A stretch of DNA of 53,420 nucleotides. It comes from Planctomycetota bacterium (GTDB lineage: Bacteria > Planctomycetota > UBA8742 > UBA2392). Positions 7,900 through 15,314 of the stretch are shown piece by piece. The stretch spans positions 1 to 53,420 of the forward strand of contig JACKIE010000017.1 of the NCBI GenBank assembly GCA_020638635.1. The letters are read 5' to 3'. The first letter of the stretch is position 1, and each line of letters opens with the position of its first letter. A program made the position numbers and the translations under genes. Under the pieces are notes generated by a model. It did not search any database. It was given only the letters and a program-made list of their open reading frames with translations, and was not told the origin of the DNA.

Positions 7900-7939
7900 C
7901 GGAATGCCATACCACAATCAGACGCCTGACCTGGCTCGG

Positions 7940-8145
7940 CTTTGCACCGGCCCGAAGGGCCGATTCCAGCAGCCCAGGCCGAAGGCCTGGGTAGACGGAG
8001 TAAAGGGATCCCCGCCGGCCTGAAGGGCCGGTTCATCCGATCCGACGGCTTGATGAACGGCCCCTTCGGGGCCGACGTCCGGGACACATTCGAAATCCCA
8101 AGGCTTCGCCTTGGGCTGACAGAATTGCCCCTTCGGGGCAACATG
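7940..8145. repeat. Array of six short hairpins with GAA or TTC loops
   Basis: Between the secreted protein and the next gene there are six perfect or near-perfect hairpins in ~200 bp: GGCCC-GAA-GGGCC, CAGGCC-GAA-GGCCTG, CCGGCCT-GAA-GGGCCGG, CGGCCCC-TTC-GGGGCCG, AAGGC-TTC-GCCTT, TTGCCCC-TTC-GGGGCAA. The first three carry GAA and the last three TTC, so the array is itself roughly mirror-arranged. Stem sequences differ while loops are kept. Confidence 0.65.
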
Positions 8146-8187
8146 GCGCCGATTCTGTGCTGGCTTCTTGATCACAAGGCGTTGGAA

Positions 8188-8259
8188 CTAGCCGCGGGCG
8201 CGTGCGGCCTTCAGCAGCACGCTCACCACTACCATCAGGACTGTTTTTGCGACGGCCAT
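8188..8259 (-). CDS. Possible 23-residue hydrophobic peptide
   Basis: An ATG at 8259 with a GGAGA ribosome site 7 nt upstream opens a 23-codon frame, MAVAKTVLMVVVSVLLKAARARG, ending in TAG. It has one membrane-length hydrophobic stretch and a basic C-terminus, the usual look of small inner-membrane peptides. It fills an otherwise gene-free gap between the hairpin array and miaA. No homologue is known to me, and a chance frame cannot be excluded. Confidence 0.35.
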   Translation of the reverse strand: MAVAKTVLMVVVSVLLKAARARG

Positions 8260-8352
8260 GGCCGGTCTCCGTGTTTCTCCGGAGATAGAGGTACCCCATG
8301 CGTGTGAAGAAACAGCGGGCTGGGGCGCAAGGATTGCGTTAATGCGCGGCAC

Positions 8353-9342
8353 CTAGGGCAGATCCACGGCCGGGCGCTGGATGCCGCACTGGGCGAGCAT
8401 GTCCTTGATCTCGTGGCTCAGGTATGCCGCCGCGCGGTCGATTTCTTCTTCACTTGACACGTCAAGCCAGTTCACGCGGGGGAACTGCTTGAAGAAGGTC
8501 ATGCTCTTGCGCGCGAAGGTCTTGATGTCGCGGACGGTTTCTTCCACGCACTGCTCGTAGGTCAGCTCGTTTGAAAGGAACTGCTGCAGGCGCCGGTAGC
8601 CGTGGGCTTTGCCCGCGGTTTCGGAAAACCCCTTGCCGTTCAGGATGCGCTTCACTTCATCCAGCCAGCCCTGCTCGAACATCTGCAACGCACGCTGCCG
8701 CACCCGCGCATACAGCAACTCGCGCGGCCAGCGGATGCCGGTGAAAATCCAGCGGTACTCCGGCCGCGGCTCGCCCCATTGCTCGACTTCGCTGGGCAGC
8801 TTTTCGCCGAACTCGATGATCTCCAGCGCGCGCACCAGGCGCTTGCGATCATTGGGGCCGATGCGCGCGGCCGAGGCCGGGTCGCGCCGCTTGAGCAGCT
8901 CGTAGACTTCGGGCAGGGGGCGGGCGTACATCTCGTCGCGGTAGCCGGGGCGCGGCTCGGGGCCGCGGTCCAGGCCGTATATAAGCGCCTTCAGGTAGTA
9001 TGGAGCGGTGGCGTCCAGCACCGGCACGTGGCGGCGGGCGACGATCTCGGCCAGCTTGGGCTCGGCGTAATCCAGGAACTCGCTAACGCTGAAGCGTTCG
9101 TGGGGCTCAACCAGGTCGATGCCGTGGTGGGGGACGCGCGCGAGTTCAGCGGCGGTGGGCTTGGCCGTGCCGACGTCCATGCCGCGATAGACCTTCAGGG
9201 CGTCCACGCTCAGGATCTCGCCGCCCACGCGCTCGGACACCGACACGGCCAGGCGCGACTTGCCGCTTGCCGTTGGGCCGAGAATCACCAGCACGGGGAA
9301 CTTCGCGTGCGGGTTGAAGCCGTGTAAGTGCTCGAGTTCCAT
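8353..9342 (-). CDS. miaA: tRNA dimethylallyltransferase MiaA
   Basis: It transfers a dimethylallyl group to A37 of tRNAs reading UNN codons. The P-loop GPTASGKS lies at residues 22-29 of my start, followed by SVDALKVYRGMDVGTAKP, the DATAPYYLKALIYGL core and the RLVRALEI helix, all family hallmarks. A longer frame opens at ATG 9378, but those 12 codons lie in a repeat element (9352-9423), so ATG 9342 (329 aa) is preferred; neither start has a good ribosome site. Codons for LDVS near the C-terminus form a TTGAC-NN-GTCAA palindrome (8454-8465). Confidence 0.95.
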   Translation of the reverse strand: MELEHLHGFNPHAKFPVLVILGPTASGKSRLAVSVSERVGGEILSVDALKVYRGMDVGTAKPTAAELARVPHHGIDLVEPHERFSVSEFLDYAEPKLAEIVARRHVPVLDATAPYYLKALIYGLDRGPEPRPGYRDEMYARPLPEVYELLKRRDPASAARIGPNDRKRLVRALEIIEFGEKLPSEVEQWGEPRPEYRWIFTGIRWPRELLYARVRQRALQMFEQGWLDEVKRILNGKGFSETAGKAHGYRRLQQFLSNELTYEQCVEETVRDIKTFARKSMTFFKQFPRVNWLDVSSEEEIDRAAAYLSHEIKDMLAQCGIQRPAVDLP

Positions 9343-9351
9343 GCACCGATT

Positions 9352-9423
9352 TGTAGGGACACGCGGCAGCGTGTCCATGGGGCGCGTGTCGAATGCGGGG
9401 ACACGCAGCAGCGTGTCCCTACA
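9352..9423. repeat. 72-bp double-hairpin repeat (GGGACACGC / GCGTGTCCC)
   Basis: Two hairpins, GGACACGC-GGCA-GCGTGTCC (9357-9376) and GGGACACGC-AGCA-GCGTGTCCC (9398-9419), are enclosed by an outer inverted repeat TGTAGGGACACGC / GCGTGTCCCTACA. The element fills the gap between miaA and the UPF0145 gene, and supplies the latter's stop codon. Confidence 0.7.
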
Positions 9424-9751
9424 GGTTTTTCTTGTCTTCGGCCTGCACGGCCGTGCCGCTTACGGTCATCAGCACCAGGCCGTCGCTGGCTAGGCTGGCG
9501 AAGTCGAAGCTGACGCCGATGATCGCGTTGGCGCCGAGCTCCTTGGCCTGGGCCTCCAGGCTCATGATCGCCGCGTGGCGCGTCTCCAGGATCAGCTGCT
9601 CGAACTCGGGGTGTCGGCCGCCGCCTTCGCGCCGGATGAAGTTGGCGAAGTCGCGCAACTCAATGGGCGCGATCGCGGCCTGGCCCGCCACCAGCCCCAG
9701 GTACTGGATGATGACGTGGCCTTCCAGGTTGTCCGTGGTCGTCATCAACAT
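9419..9751 (-). CDS. YbjQ/UPF0145-family protein
   Basis: The 110-residue protein matches the YbjQ/UPF0145 fold: a T-T-T opening strand, VIIQYLGLVAGQAAIAPI, then a helix ending in A-x-x-LGANAIIGVSFD, and a final strand (VLMTVSGTAV). The family forms pentamers and has no settled function. I prefer the ATG at 9751 over the TTG at 9766, which gives a leader not seen in the family. The stop codon lies in a repeat element. A TTGAC-NN-GTCAA palindrome sits 4 bp upstream of the start. Confidence 0.85.
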   Translation of the reverse strand: MLMTTTDNLEGHVIIQYLGLVAGQAAIAPIELRDFANFIRREGGGRHPEFEQLILETRHAAIMSLEAQAKELGANAIIGVSFDFASLASDGLVLMTVSGTAVQAEDKKNL

Positions 9752-9754
9752 GGC

Positions 9755-9766
9755 TTGACCTGTCAA
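9755..9766. other. TTGAC-NN-GTCAA palindrome (intergenic copy)
   Basis: TTGAC-CT-GTCAA lies 4 bp upstream of the UPF0145 start at 9751. Five more copies lie in genes: 8454-8465 (miaA), 18245-18256 (aminotransferase), 22065-22076 (transketolase), 24917-24928 (methyltransferase/MTHFR) and 49358-49369 (glycosylase). I found no TGAC-NN-GTCA in the window that lacks the outer T and A. Confidence 0.5.
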
Positions 9767-9815
9767 AGCCTGTACTTCAAGCTAACACGCCCCGAAACCC
9801 CGGTCAAAGGCCGCC

Positions 9816-10760
9816 ATGCGCACAGCCGCCGCCATCGCACTGCTTTCGTTGCTGTTTTCAACGGCCGTCGCGCAGAACGACACCGAGACGCCGCGCCAGT
9901 CGTTCCAGGCCTTCGTGGACGCCATCCTGCGCGAAGACTTGACCCAGCAGGAACGCGGCGAAGCTTTCGAACGCTACTTCGATTTCGAAGCCTGGCTATC
10001 CGAGCGCGAAGTCGCCGACGGCCGCAAGTACGACGAGACCGAGCGCGAGTCGATGAAGAAGGACTGGTTCGAGCTGTTCCACAGCGACGAGTTCCGAGAT
10101 TCCTGGCGCAGGCGCAACGTGCGTGTGCTGGAAGAACCGCAGGCGCAGGGCGACAAGGCCGAACTGGTAATCAGCATGACCGGCGCGGGCGGCGCTGAGG
10201 AAAAGTTCCGCGTGCTGATGACCAAGGCCAACGACGGCACCCATTGGCGCTGGTACTCGATCCCGCAGGTGGCCGAGACGCTGCCGGAGCCCACGCTGGC
10301 GGAGCGCATCGCCGCCATCGAGCAGGCGCTCAAGCGCATCGCGAAGCAGCGCGCGCAGCTGGAAGCCGACGAGCAGGCCCTTGGCCGCGAACTCGAGAAG
10401 CTGCGCGCCGAGCAGGCCGAGCAGCATGTGGGGGATTCGCCTTACGCCACGCCGCAATCCGTGGTGAAGGCGGCCTGGACGGCGATCGAGAAGGGCGACC
10501 TGAACGCGCTGCTGGATTGCCACACTACGCGGCGGGTGGCGGGCGCCGACACCGAGGCGCTGAAGGCGCGCCTGGCGAAGACGCGCGAGCGGCTGATGGC
10601 CTGGCAGGTGCTGGATACAACCATCGACGAGACGGACACCGCGCGAGCCGTGGTCCGGGTGCAGCTCAAGCTGCAGCGCACCGGCGAGGTGGACCAGCGC
10701 ACCATCAGCGTGCGCGTGCTGAAAGCCGGCGAGAACTGGAAGATCGACGAGGCCCCATGA
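9816..10760 (+). CDS. Exported two-domain protein, MlaC-like N-terminus
   Basis: A signal peptide (MRTAAAIALLSLLFSTAVAQ) opens this 314-residue protein. Residues ~25-150 resemble the MlaC/Ttg2 fold (FVDAILREDLTQQERGEAFERYFDFEAWL, then a WRWYSIP strand near the end). A coiled coil follows (~160-195), then a second NTF2/DUF4878-like domain (~205-314: SVVKAAWTAIEKGDLNALLDCHT ... GENWKIDEAP). It acts in the periplasm; a lipid-carrier role is inference, since no Mla permease genes are near. Its stop overlaps the Nudix start (ATGA), so the two are probably co-translated. Confidence 0.65.
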   Translation: MRTAAAIALLSLLFSTAVAQNDTETPRQSFQAFVDAILREDLTQQERGEAFERYFDFEAWLSEREVADGRKYDETERESMKKDWFELFHSDEFRDSWRRRNVRVLEEPQAQGDKAELVISMTGAGGAEEKFRVLMTKANDGTHWRWYSIPQVAETLPEPTLAERIAAIEQALKRIAKQRAQLEADEQALGRELEKLRAEQAEQHVGDSPYATPQSVVKAAWTAIEKGDLNALLDCHTTRRVAGADTEALKARLAKTRERLMAWQVLDTTIDETDTARAVVRVQLKLQRTGEVDQRTISVRVLKAGENWKIDEAP

Positions 10761-11191
10761 AGACACGCACGGCCGCAGGCTTCATCCTTGCCCGCTTCGT
10801 GGACGGCGAGCCGCGTTACCTGCTGCTGCGCGGAGCCCGCAGCGGCGACTGGCTGCCGCCCAAGGGCCATACCGACAACGACACGGACACGGTGGAAGCG
10901 ACCGCCCGACGCGAAACTGAAGAGGAAGCCGGTATCACGGAGTTGCGGGTGGTGCAGGGCTTCGAGCGCAGCATCGAATACGACGTGGAAACCGCAAAGC
11001 GTGGGCGCTACCGCAAGAGAGTGACGTACCTGCTTGCTACGACCGGCACAGAAGGCGTGACCTGCAGCGACGAACACACCGACGCCGGCTGGTTTGGCCT
11101 GGATGAGGCGATACGCAAGATCAGCTTCGAACAGATGCGCGACGTGCTGCGCGCCGCGGACGCCCATCTGCGGGCAACACTACCGCGGTAA
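10757..11191 (+). CDS. Nudix hydrolase, diadenosine-tetraphosphatase-like
   Basis: The 144-residue protein opens with MKTRTAAGFILARF and has the PPKGH entry to a Nudix box, as in Ap4A hydrolases, which cut Ap4A to ATP and AMP. The box reads G-HTDND-T-(x7)-RETEEEAGI: the catalytic RExxEE core is intact, but the first Glu of GX5E is Thr. DAGWFGLDEA and the C-terminal helix also fit. The ATG overlaps the stop of the MlaC-like gene. A longer in-frame extension upstream is a shadow of that gene. Substrate is inferred from family. Confidence 0.85.
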   Translation: MKTRTAAGFILARFVDGEPRYLLLRGARSGDWLPPKGHTDNDTDTVEATARRETEEEAGITELRVVQGFERSIEYDVETAKRGRYRKRVTYLLATTGTEGVTCSDEHTDAGWFGLDEAIRKISFEQMRDVLRAADAHLRATLPR

Positions 11192-11192
11192 A

Positions 11193-13052
11193 TTACTCAG
11201 CGGTCCGTTCGGCCTTCACGGCATCAGCCAGTTTGTTCAGCCACGCCACTACGGTGTCGGGCGAAAACAGGTCTCGTCTCGAGGGAGCATCGGGCGGATT
11301 CTTCAGGCCCTTCCGGAAGGCCTCGTCCGCCCAGGTATCGACAACATCCTTCATCAGTTTGCGGATGTCACGGTTTTCCCTGCCCGCTTCGATCAGCTTT
11401 GCGCACTGCCGGATTCCGCGCTCCTGAGACTCGCGGTGCTCCACGAGCACCAGCGCCTCACTCAGGCTTGCCAGCAGGTCCGCCTGTGCCTGTGAATTCA
11501 GCTCCGTTTCCTTCTCGATTCTCGTGGCGATGTCCTTCCCCGCCTGTGCGGTTGCACCGTCCCCGATCTGCCGCGCGGTGTCGGCCGCCAACCAGGCGGC
11601 ATACGCGGATGTCAGGCGCTGCCGATTGTCGAGCTGCGACAGGAAGAACTTGAGCGACCGTTGCAGCTTGAAGTGTTGGCCCTCAAGCCGGACCTTTTCG
11701 CGCGCGAGGGCAAGTGAAATCGCCAGTTCGTCCATTTCGTCCGCCGCGACGCGGCTTTCGTAAAAACTGATCAGGCCCTCTTCGGTGGGGTCGAGCTGCA
11801 ATTCGATCAGCCGCAGCTGATTGTCCAGGATGGTTCGCTGTGATTTGACCAGGTCCGTGGTCCGCAGATATTCCTTGAGCCAGTCCCGGGCTGCCTCGAG
11901 CTTGCCGAGGCCCTTGGTCAGGAACTCCGCGTAGGAGCGGGCGTAGCTGCCGCGCAGGGCCAAGGGCATGTGCTCACGCTCAATATCCGCGCAGGCCCTG
12001 TGCTGGGCGTCGGCCTCGGCGATGAAGCTGTCGAACTTCTCCTTGCTTCCGGGCTTGGCCAGTTCCGGGTCGCCCACCTTCAGGTCCATGGCCTTGAGGG
12101 TCCAGCAACGGGCCAGCCTCTCATGGCCCCACGCAGCGATGGCAGGGTCCACTTCAGCAGATTGCAGTTTGAGCAACTCCTCCAGCAGCCCGATCGAATC
12201 GTCCCACTGCCCGTTCGCCATGCGCACGGTGGTCTGCACCCGCAGGGCGCGGACCTTAAGGGAGGTGTCAAGTCTGCCGCTTTCCGCCAGGTTCCGACAC
12301 AGGCTGTACAGGGCGTCCGCGCCGTGACAGCTGACGTACAGCCTGAGCAAGTCCTCGAAGTCATCCGGGTTTCCAGTGAGTTGATCCTTCACAAAGGGCG
12401 CCAGCATCGCCTGCACTTCCGTGCTGCGCGGCGGGTTCGCCCGCATGTAGACCTGCCCTTTGAGAAGCACTGCGCGCAGAAAGTCCGGCTTGATCTCGAG
12501 CGCCTTGTCTACCGCCTGGAGTACTGCCCTGGGGCTGGTGTTCTCAATCTCCACAAACCGGAGATACTCGAACTGCGCGAGCAGGAACCAAGGGTACGCA
12601 TAGTCCGGCGCTCTCTCGGCGGCTTCTCGCAAAAGTTTCTCCGCCTCCGTGATGTTGGGCTGTCCGGGCGGGTAGTACATCAACACCAGCGCATGCAGGA
12701 CCTTGAAGGTGACGGTGTTGCCCACTTTTCCGCGCGAGTACTGGTCGAACAGCTTGGAGATCGTCGAACCCATGTCCAACGTGCCCATGTACTCAAGCAG
12801 CAACTGCGTCATGGCCACCGTGTAGTCGTGGCGTTCGGCTTTGTCCTTGGGATCTTTCAGGTTGAACGGGTCGTGTTTGCCGCCCGGATCAAGCCCCGGG
12901 TAGGTCTTCTTCAGGTAAGCGTTGAAATCGGCCGGGATGCCGGGATCTTCCGCCTGCTCTTCTTTGGGTGCGGGCTGGGGCTCCTGCGCAAAGGCCGCGG
13001 TCGCGGCCAGCAGCAGAAGCGAAACAAGCGTCAACGCGATCAGTCGGTTCAT
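11193..13052 (-). CDS. Exported TPR-repeat protein of unknown function
   Basis: A signal peptide (MNRLIALTLVSLLLLAATAAFAQ) and a Pro/Glu-rich linker lead to ~570 residues of helical repeats with TPR spacing (AEKLLREAAERAPDYAYPWFLLAQFEYL; AVDKALEIKPDFLRAVLLKGQVYM). It is probably periplasmic and makes protein-protein contacts. A GAGGT site precedes the ATG. It faces the Nudix gene with one base between stops and lies downstream of mqnE on the same strand. No specific role can be given. Confidence 0.7.
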   Translation of the reverse strand: MNRLIALTLVSLLLLAATAAFAQEPQPAPKEEQAEDPGIPADFNAYLKKTYPGLDPGGKHDPFNLKDPKDKAERHDYTVAMTQLLLEYMGTLDMGSTISKLFDQYSRGKVGNTVTFKVLHALVLMYYPPGQPNITEAEKLLREAAERAPDYAYPWFLLAQFEYLRFVEIENTSPRAVLQAVDKALEIKPDFLRAVLLKGQVYMRANPPRSTEVQAMLAPFVKDQLTGNPDDFEDLLRLYVSCHGADALYSLCRNLAESGRLDTSLKVRALRVQTTVRMANGQWDDSIGLLEELLKLQSAEVDPAIAAWGHERLARCWTLKAMDLKVGDPELAKPGSKEKFDSFIAEADAQHRACADIEREHMPLALRGSYARSYAEFLTKGLGKLEAARDWLKEYLRTTDLVKSQRTILDNQLRLIELQLDPTEEGLISFYESRVAADEMDELAISLALAREKVRLEGQHFKLQRSLKFFLSQLDNRQRLTSAYAAWLAADTARQIGDGATAQAGKDIATRIEKETELNSQAQADLLASLSEALVLVEHRESQERGIRQCAKLIEAGRENRDIRKLMKDVVDTWADEAFRKGLKNPPDAPSRRDLFSPDTVVAWLNKLADAVKAERTAE

Positions 13053-13095
13053 CGGTCTACCTCGGGCCCGCTTCTCGATACGGCCTGGTCAGTCC

Positions 13096-14196
13096 TCAAG
13101 CGACAACTTCTTCCAGCAGCTTGTAACGCGAATCACGCCGGCAAGGCACGCGGCCGGCGTCACGGATCAGCTTGCGCACGTCCTCTTCGCCCAGCTTCTG
13201 CGGCGTGCCCGAGCCCGCGTCATGGAAGATGCGCTCGTGCTCGTACACGATGCCGTCCAGGTCATCGACGCCGTAGCCCAGCGCCACCTGGCTGAGTTTC
13301 AGGCCGGCGCTGATCCAGTAGCACTTCAGGTGCGGGACGTTGTCCAGCATCAGGCGTGAAACGGCGTAAACCTTCAGGTCGGTCATGCCGCTGGCGCGCC
13401 GGGCCTTCAGCGCGTTGTTCTCTGCGTGGTAGGCCAGCGGAATGAAAACCTGGAATCCGCCGGTCTTGTCCTGAAAATCGCGGATGCGCAGCAGGTGGTC
13501 GATGCGGTCCGCGTCGCTTTCGACGTGGCCATACAGCATGGTGACCTGGGTCTTCAGACCCATCTCGTGGGCGATGCCGTGGATCTCGAAGTAGCGCTCC
13601 GCCCCGATCTTGTTGGGACAGATCTGCTTGCGCACCTTCTCGGCGAAGATCTCAGCGCCGCCGCCAGTCAGGGAATCCAGACCGGCCTCGTGCATTTCGC
13701 GCAGCACGGTGCGGGCGTCCTTGCGGCCGATGCGGCTGAACCAGTCGATTTCGACGCTGGTGAAGCCCTTCAGCGAGGTGTCAGGCAGCACCCCTTTCAG
13801 GCCGCGCAGCAGCTGCAGGTAGTAATCGTACTTCAAGGCCGGGTGCAGACCGCCCACGATGTGCAGTTCCTGCACGCCCTGACCTTCATACTGCCTTGCC
13901 CAGTCAACAATTTCATCGATAGGCTTGGTGAAGCTGCCGGGTTCGCCGGGTTTGCGGTAGAAGCTGCAGAACTTGCAGGTGTCCCAGCACACATTGCTGT
14001 AGTGCAGGTAGCGGTTGACGATGTAGGTGGTCGTGTCGCCGTGCAGGCGCTCGCGCACCAGGTTGGCCGCGTAGCCCAGGGCCGCGATGTCCGGGGTGCG
14101 GAACAGCCGCAGGCCGTCCTCGGCGGTCAGGCGCTCGCCGGCTTCCACCTTGCTGATCAGGTCCGCTATGTCGCTGCGGGCAAACAGGGACTGCAT
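13096..14196 (-). CDS. mqnE: Aminofutalosine synthase MqnE (radical SAM)
   Basis: MqnE joins 3-(1-carboxyvinyloxy)benzoate to adenosine in the futalosine route to menaquinone. The radical-SAM motif C-x3-C-x2-C is at Cys70, Cys74 and Cys77. VGGLHPALKYDYYLQLLRGLK, SLTGGGAEIFAEKVRKQICPNK and TMLYGHVE are typical of MqnE and not of its relative MqnC. I choose the ATG at 14196 (366 aa), which has GGGAG at good spacing; the frame runs on to 14343 through non-homologous residues. No other mqn gene is in the window, so the pathway genes are dispersed. Confidence 0.93.
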   Translation of the reverse strand: MQSLFARSDIADLISKVEAGERLTAEDGLRLFRTPDIAALGYAANLVRERLHGDTTTYIVNRYLHYSNVCWDTCKFCSFYRKPGEPGSFTKPIDEIVDWARQYEGQGVQELHIVGGLHPALKYDYYLQLLRGLKGVLPDTSLKGFTSVEIDWFSRIGRKDARTVLREMHEAGLDSLTGGGAEIFAEKVRKQICPNKIGAERYFEIHGIAHEMGLKTQVTMLYGHVESDADRIDHLLRIRDFQDKTGGFQVFIPLAYHAENNALKARRASGMTDLKVYAVSRLMLDNVPHLKCYWISAGLKLSQVALGYGVDDLDGIVYEHERIFHDAGSGTPQKLGEEDVRKLIRDAGRVPCRRDSRYKLLEEVVA

Positions 14197-14318
14197 GTAC
14201 TCTCCCGGGGGGAGTGTAGCAGTGGAAAAGCCCAACCCAAAGCCCCCGTACGGTTGTTGAAGGACTGTGGGCGGGTTAGAGTGTGGCGTCCCCGCAATTC
14301 CCCGTTGAGGACCAGGCA

Positions 14319-14936
14319 GTGAAACGGCACATGATTCCCGCACTGGCGCTGCTGCTGGCCACGCTGGCCGGCTGCGCCGAGTACAAAGAGTACACCTACA
14401 AGGAGTATTCGGTAAGCCGCGAACAGGCTTACCAGGCGATGCTGACGATCCTGAACAGCGAGGGCTACGACGTCACGGAGGTGGACGAGAACTTCGTCAA
14501 CGAGCTGCCCGAGATTTACATGGAAACCGACTGGAACATGCGCCAGACCGGCAGCGTGTATGCGGGCAACGACTTCCGACGCAAGGCCTACATCAAGATC
14601 ACCACGCTGTACTCCGAACGCAAGGCGTTCGAGCACCAGCCGCTGTCAGAAGAAGACGGCAAGCGTATGAAAGAGCTCGAGGCGGAGCAGAAGAAGAAGG
14701 CAGACCTCGAGCAGACCCGCCTCGGCATTGCCGTGCGCCTTGAGCGCCGCAGCGATATCAAGCGCCCCCTGGAGGCTGACTGGTACTACGAGGGCCCGGA
14801 CAACTTCGAAGTGGCCTCGCTGATGGGGCGGTTCGAGGCTGCCTACGGAGAGGAAAAACACGGCGGCTCGACCGAGCCCAGCGCGCGGGGAATGTCGAAC
14901 AAACGCGACGAACTCGAAAGAAGAACCGGAAACTAG
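14319..14936 (+). CDS. Lipoprotein of unknown function
   Basis: A GTG at 14319 with GAGGA 8 nt upstream gives a 205-residue protein with lipobox L-A-G-C (Cys19). The mature part starts with repeated EYKEY/YKEYSVS strands, then an SREQAYQAMLTILNSEGYDVTEVDENFV unit and a charged linker (KRMKELEAEQKKKADLEQ). The residue pattern is of a small alpha-beta domain like those in outer-membrane-anchored proteins. Its stop touches the start of the DUF1844 gene (TAGATG), so the three genes 14319-16906 form an operon. Confidence 0.65.
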   Translation: MKRHMIPALALLLATLAGCAEYKEYTYKEYSVSREQAYQAMLTILNSEGYDVTEVDENFVNELPEIYMETDWNMRQTGSVYAGNDFRRKAYIKITTLYSERKAFEHQPLSEEDGKRMKELEAEQKKKADLEQTRLGIAVRLERRSDIKRPLEADWYYEGPDNFEVASLMGRFEAAYGEEKHGGSTEPSARGMSNKRDELERRTGN

Positions 14937-15314
14937 ATGAGCGAAGAGAAACCCGACAAGCCCAGGATCGTCGTCGATTCCGATTGGAAGGAACAGGCGG
15001 CCAAGGAAAAGGAACGACTGGCCGAGAAGGCCGACCAGGGCACCCCCCGAGGGTTGCCGCCCGCCGACTTCATCACCCACTGCGCTTCCCTGGCCACGCA
15101 GGCCATGATCTTCATGGGCGCCATCGCCAACCCGCTGACCGGGCAGGCGGACATCGACTTCGAGCAGGCGCGCTACGTCATCGACGTGCTGGTCATGCTG
15201 AAGGACAAGACCCAGGGCAACCTGAAGCAGGACGAACAGGACACCCTGGACAGCCTGATCGGGGAACTGAAGCTCATCTGGGTTCAGGCCCAGGGCGGGA
15301 GCGCGCAGGCGTGA
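14937..15314 (+). CDS. DUF1844 family protein
   Basis: The 125-residue protein has the DUF1844 core: PPADFITHCASLATQAMIFMG-type helix, then NPLTGQADIDFEQARYVIDVLVMLKDKTQGNL and a C-terminal DLI/SLIGELKLIWV helix. The family is found across planctomycetes, acidobacteria and deltaproteobacteria and has no known role. The first ~40 residues are charged and probably disordered. It starts immediately after the lipoprotein stop and its own stop overlaps the next GTG start. Confidence 0.88.
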   Translation: MSEEKPDKPRIVVDSDWKEQAAKEKERLAEKADQGTPRGLPPADFITHCASLATQAMIFMGAIANPLTGQADIDFEQARYVIDVLVMLKDKTQGNLKQDEQDTLDSLIGELKLIWVQAQGGSAQA

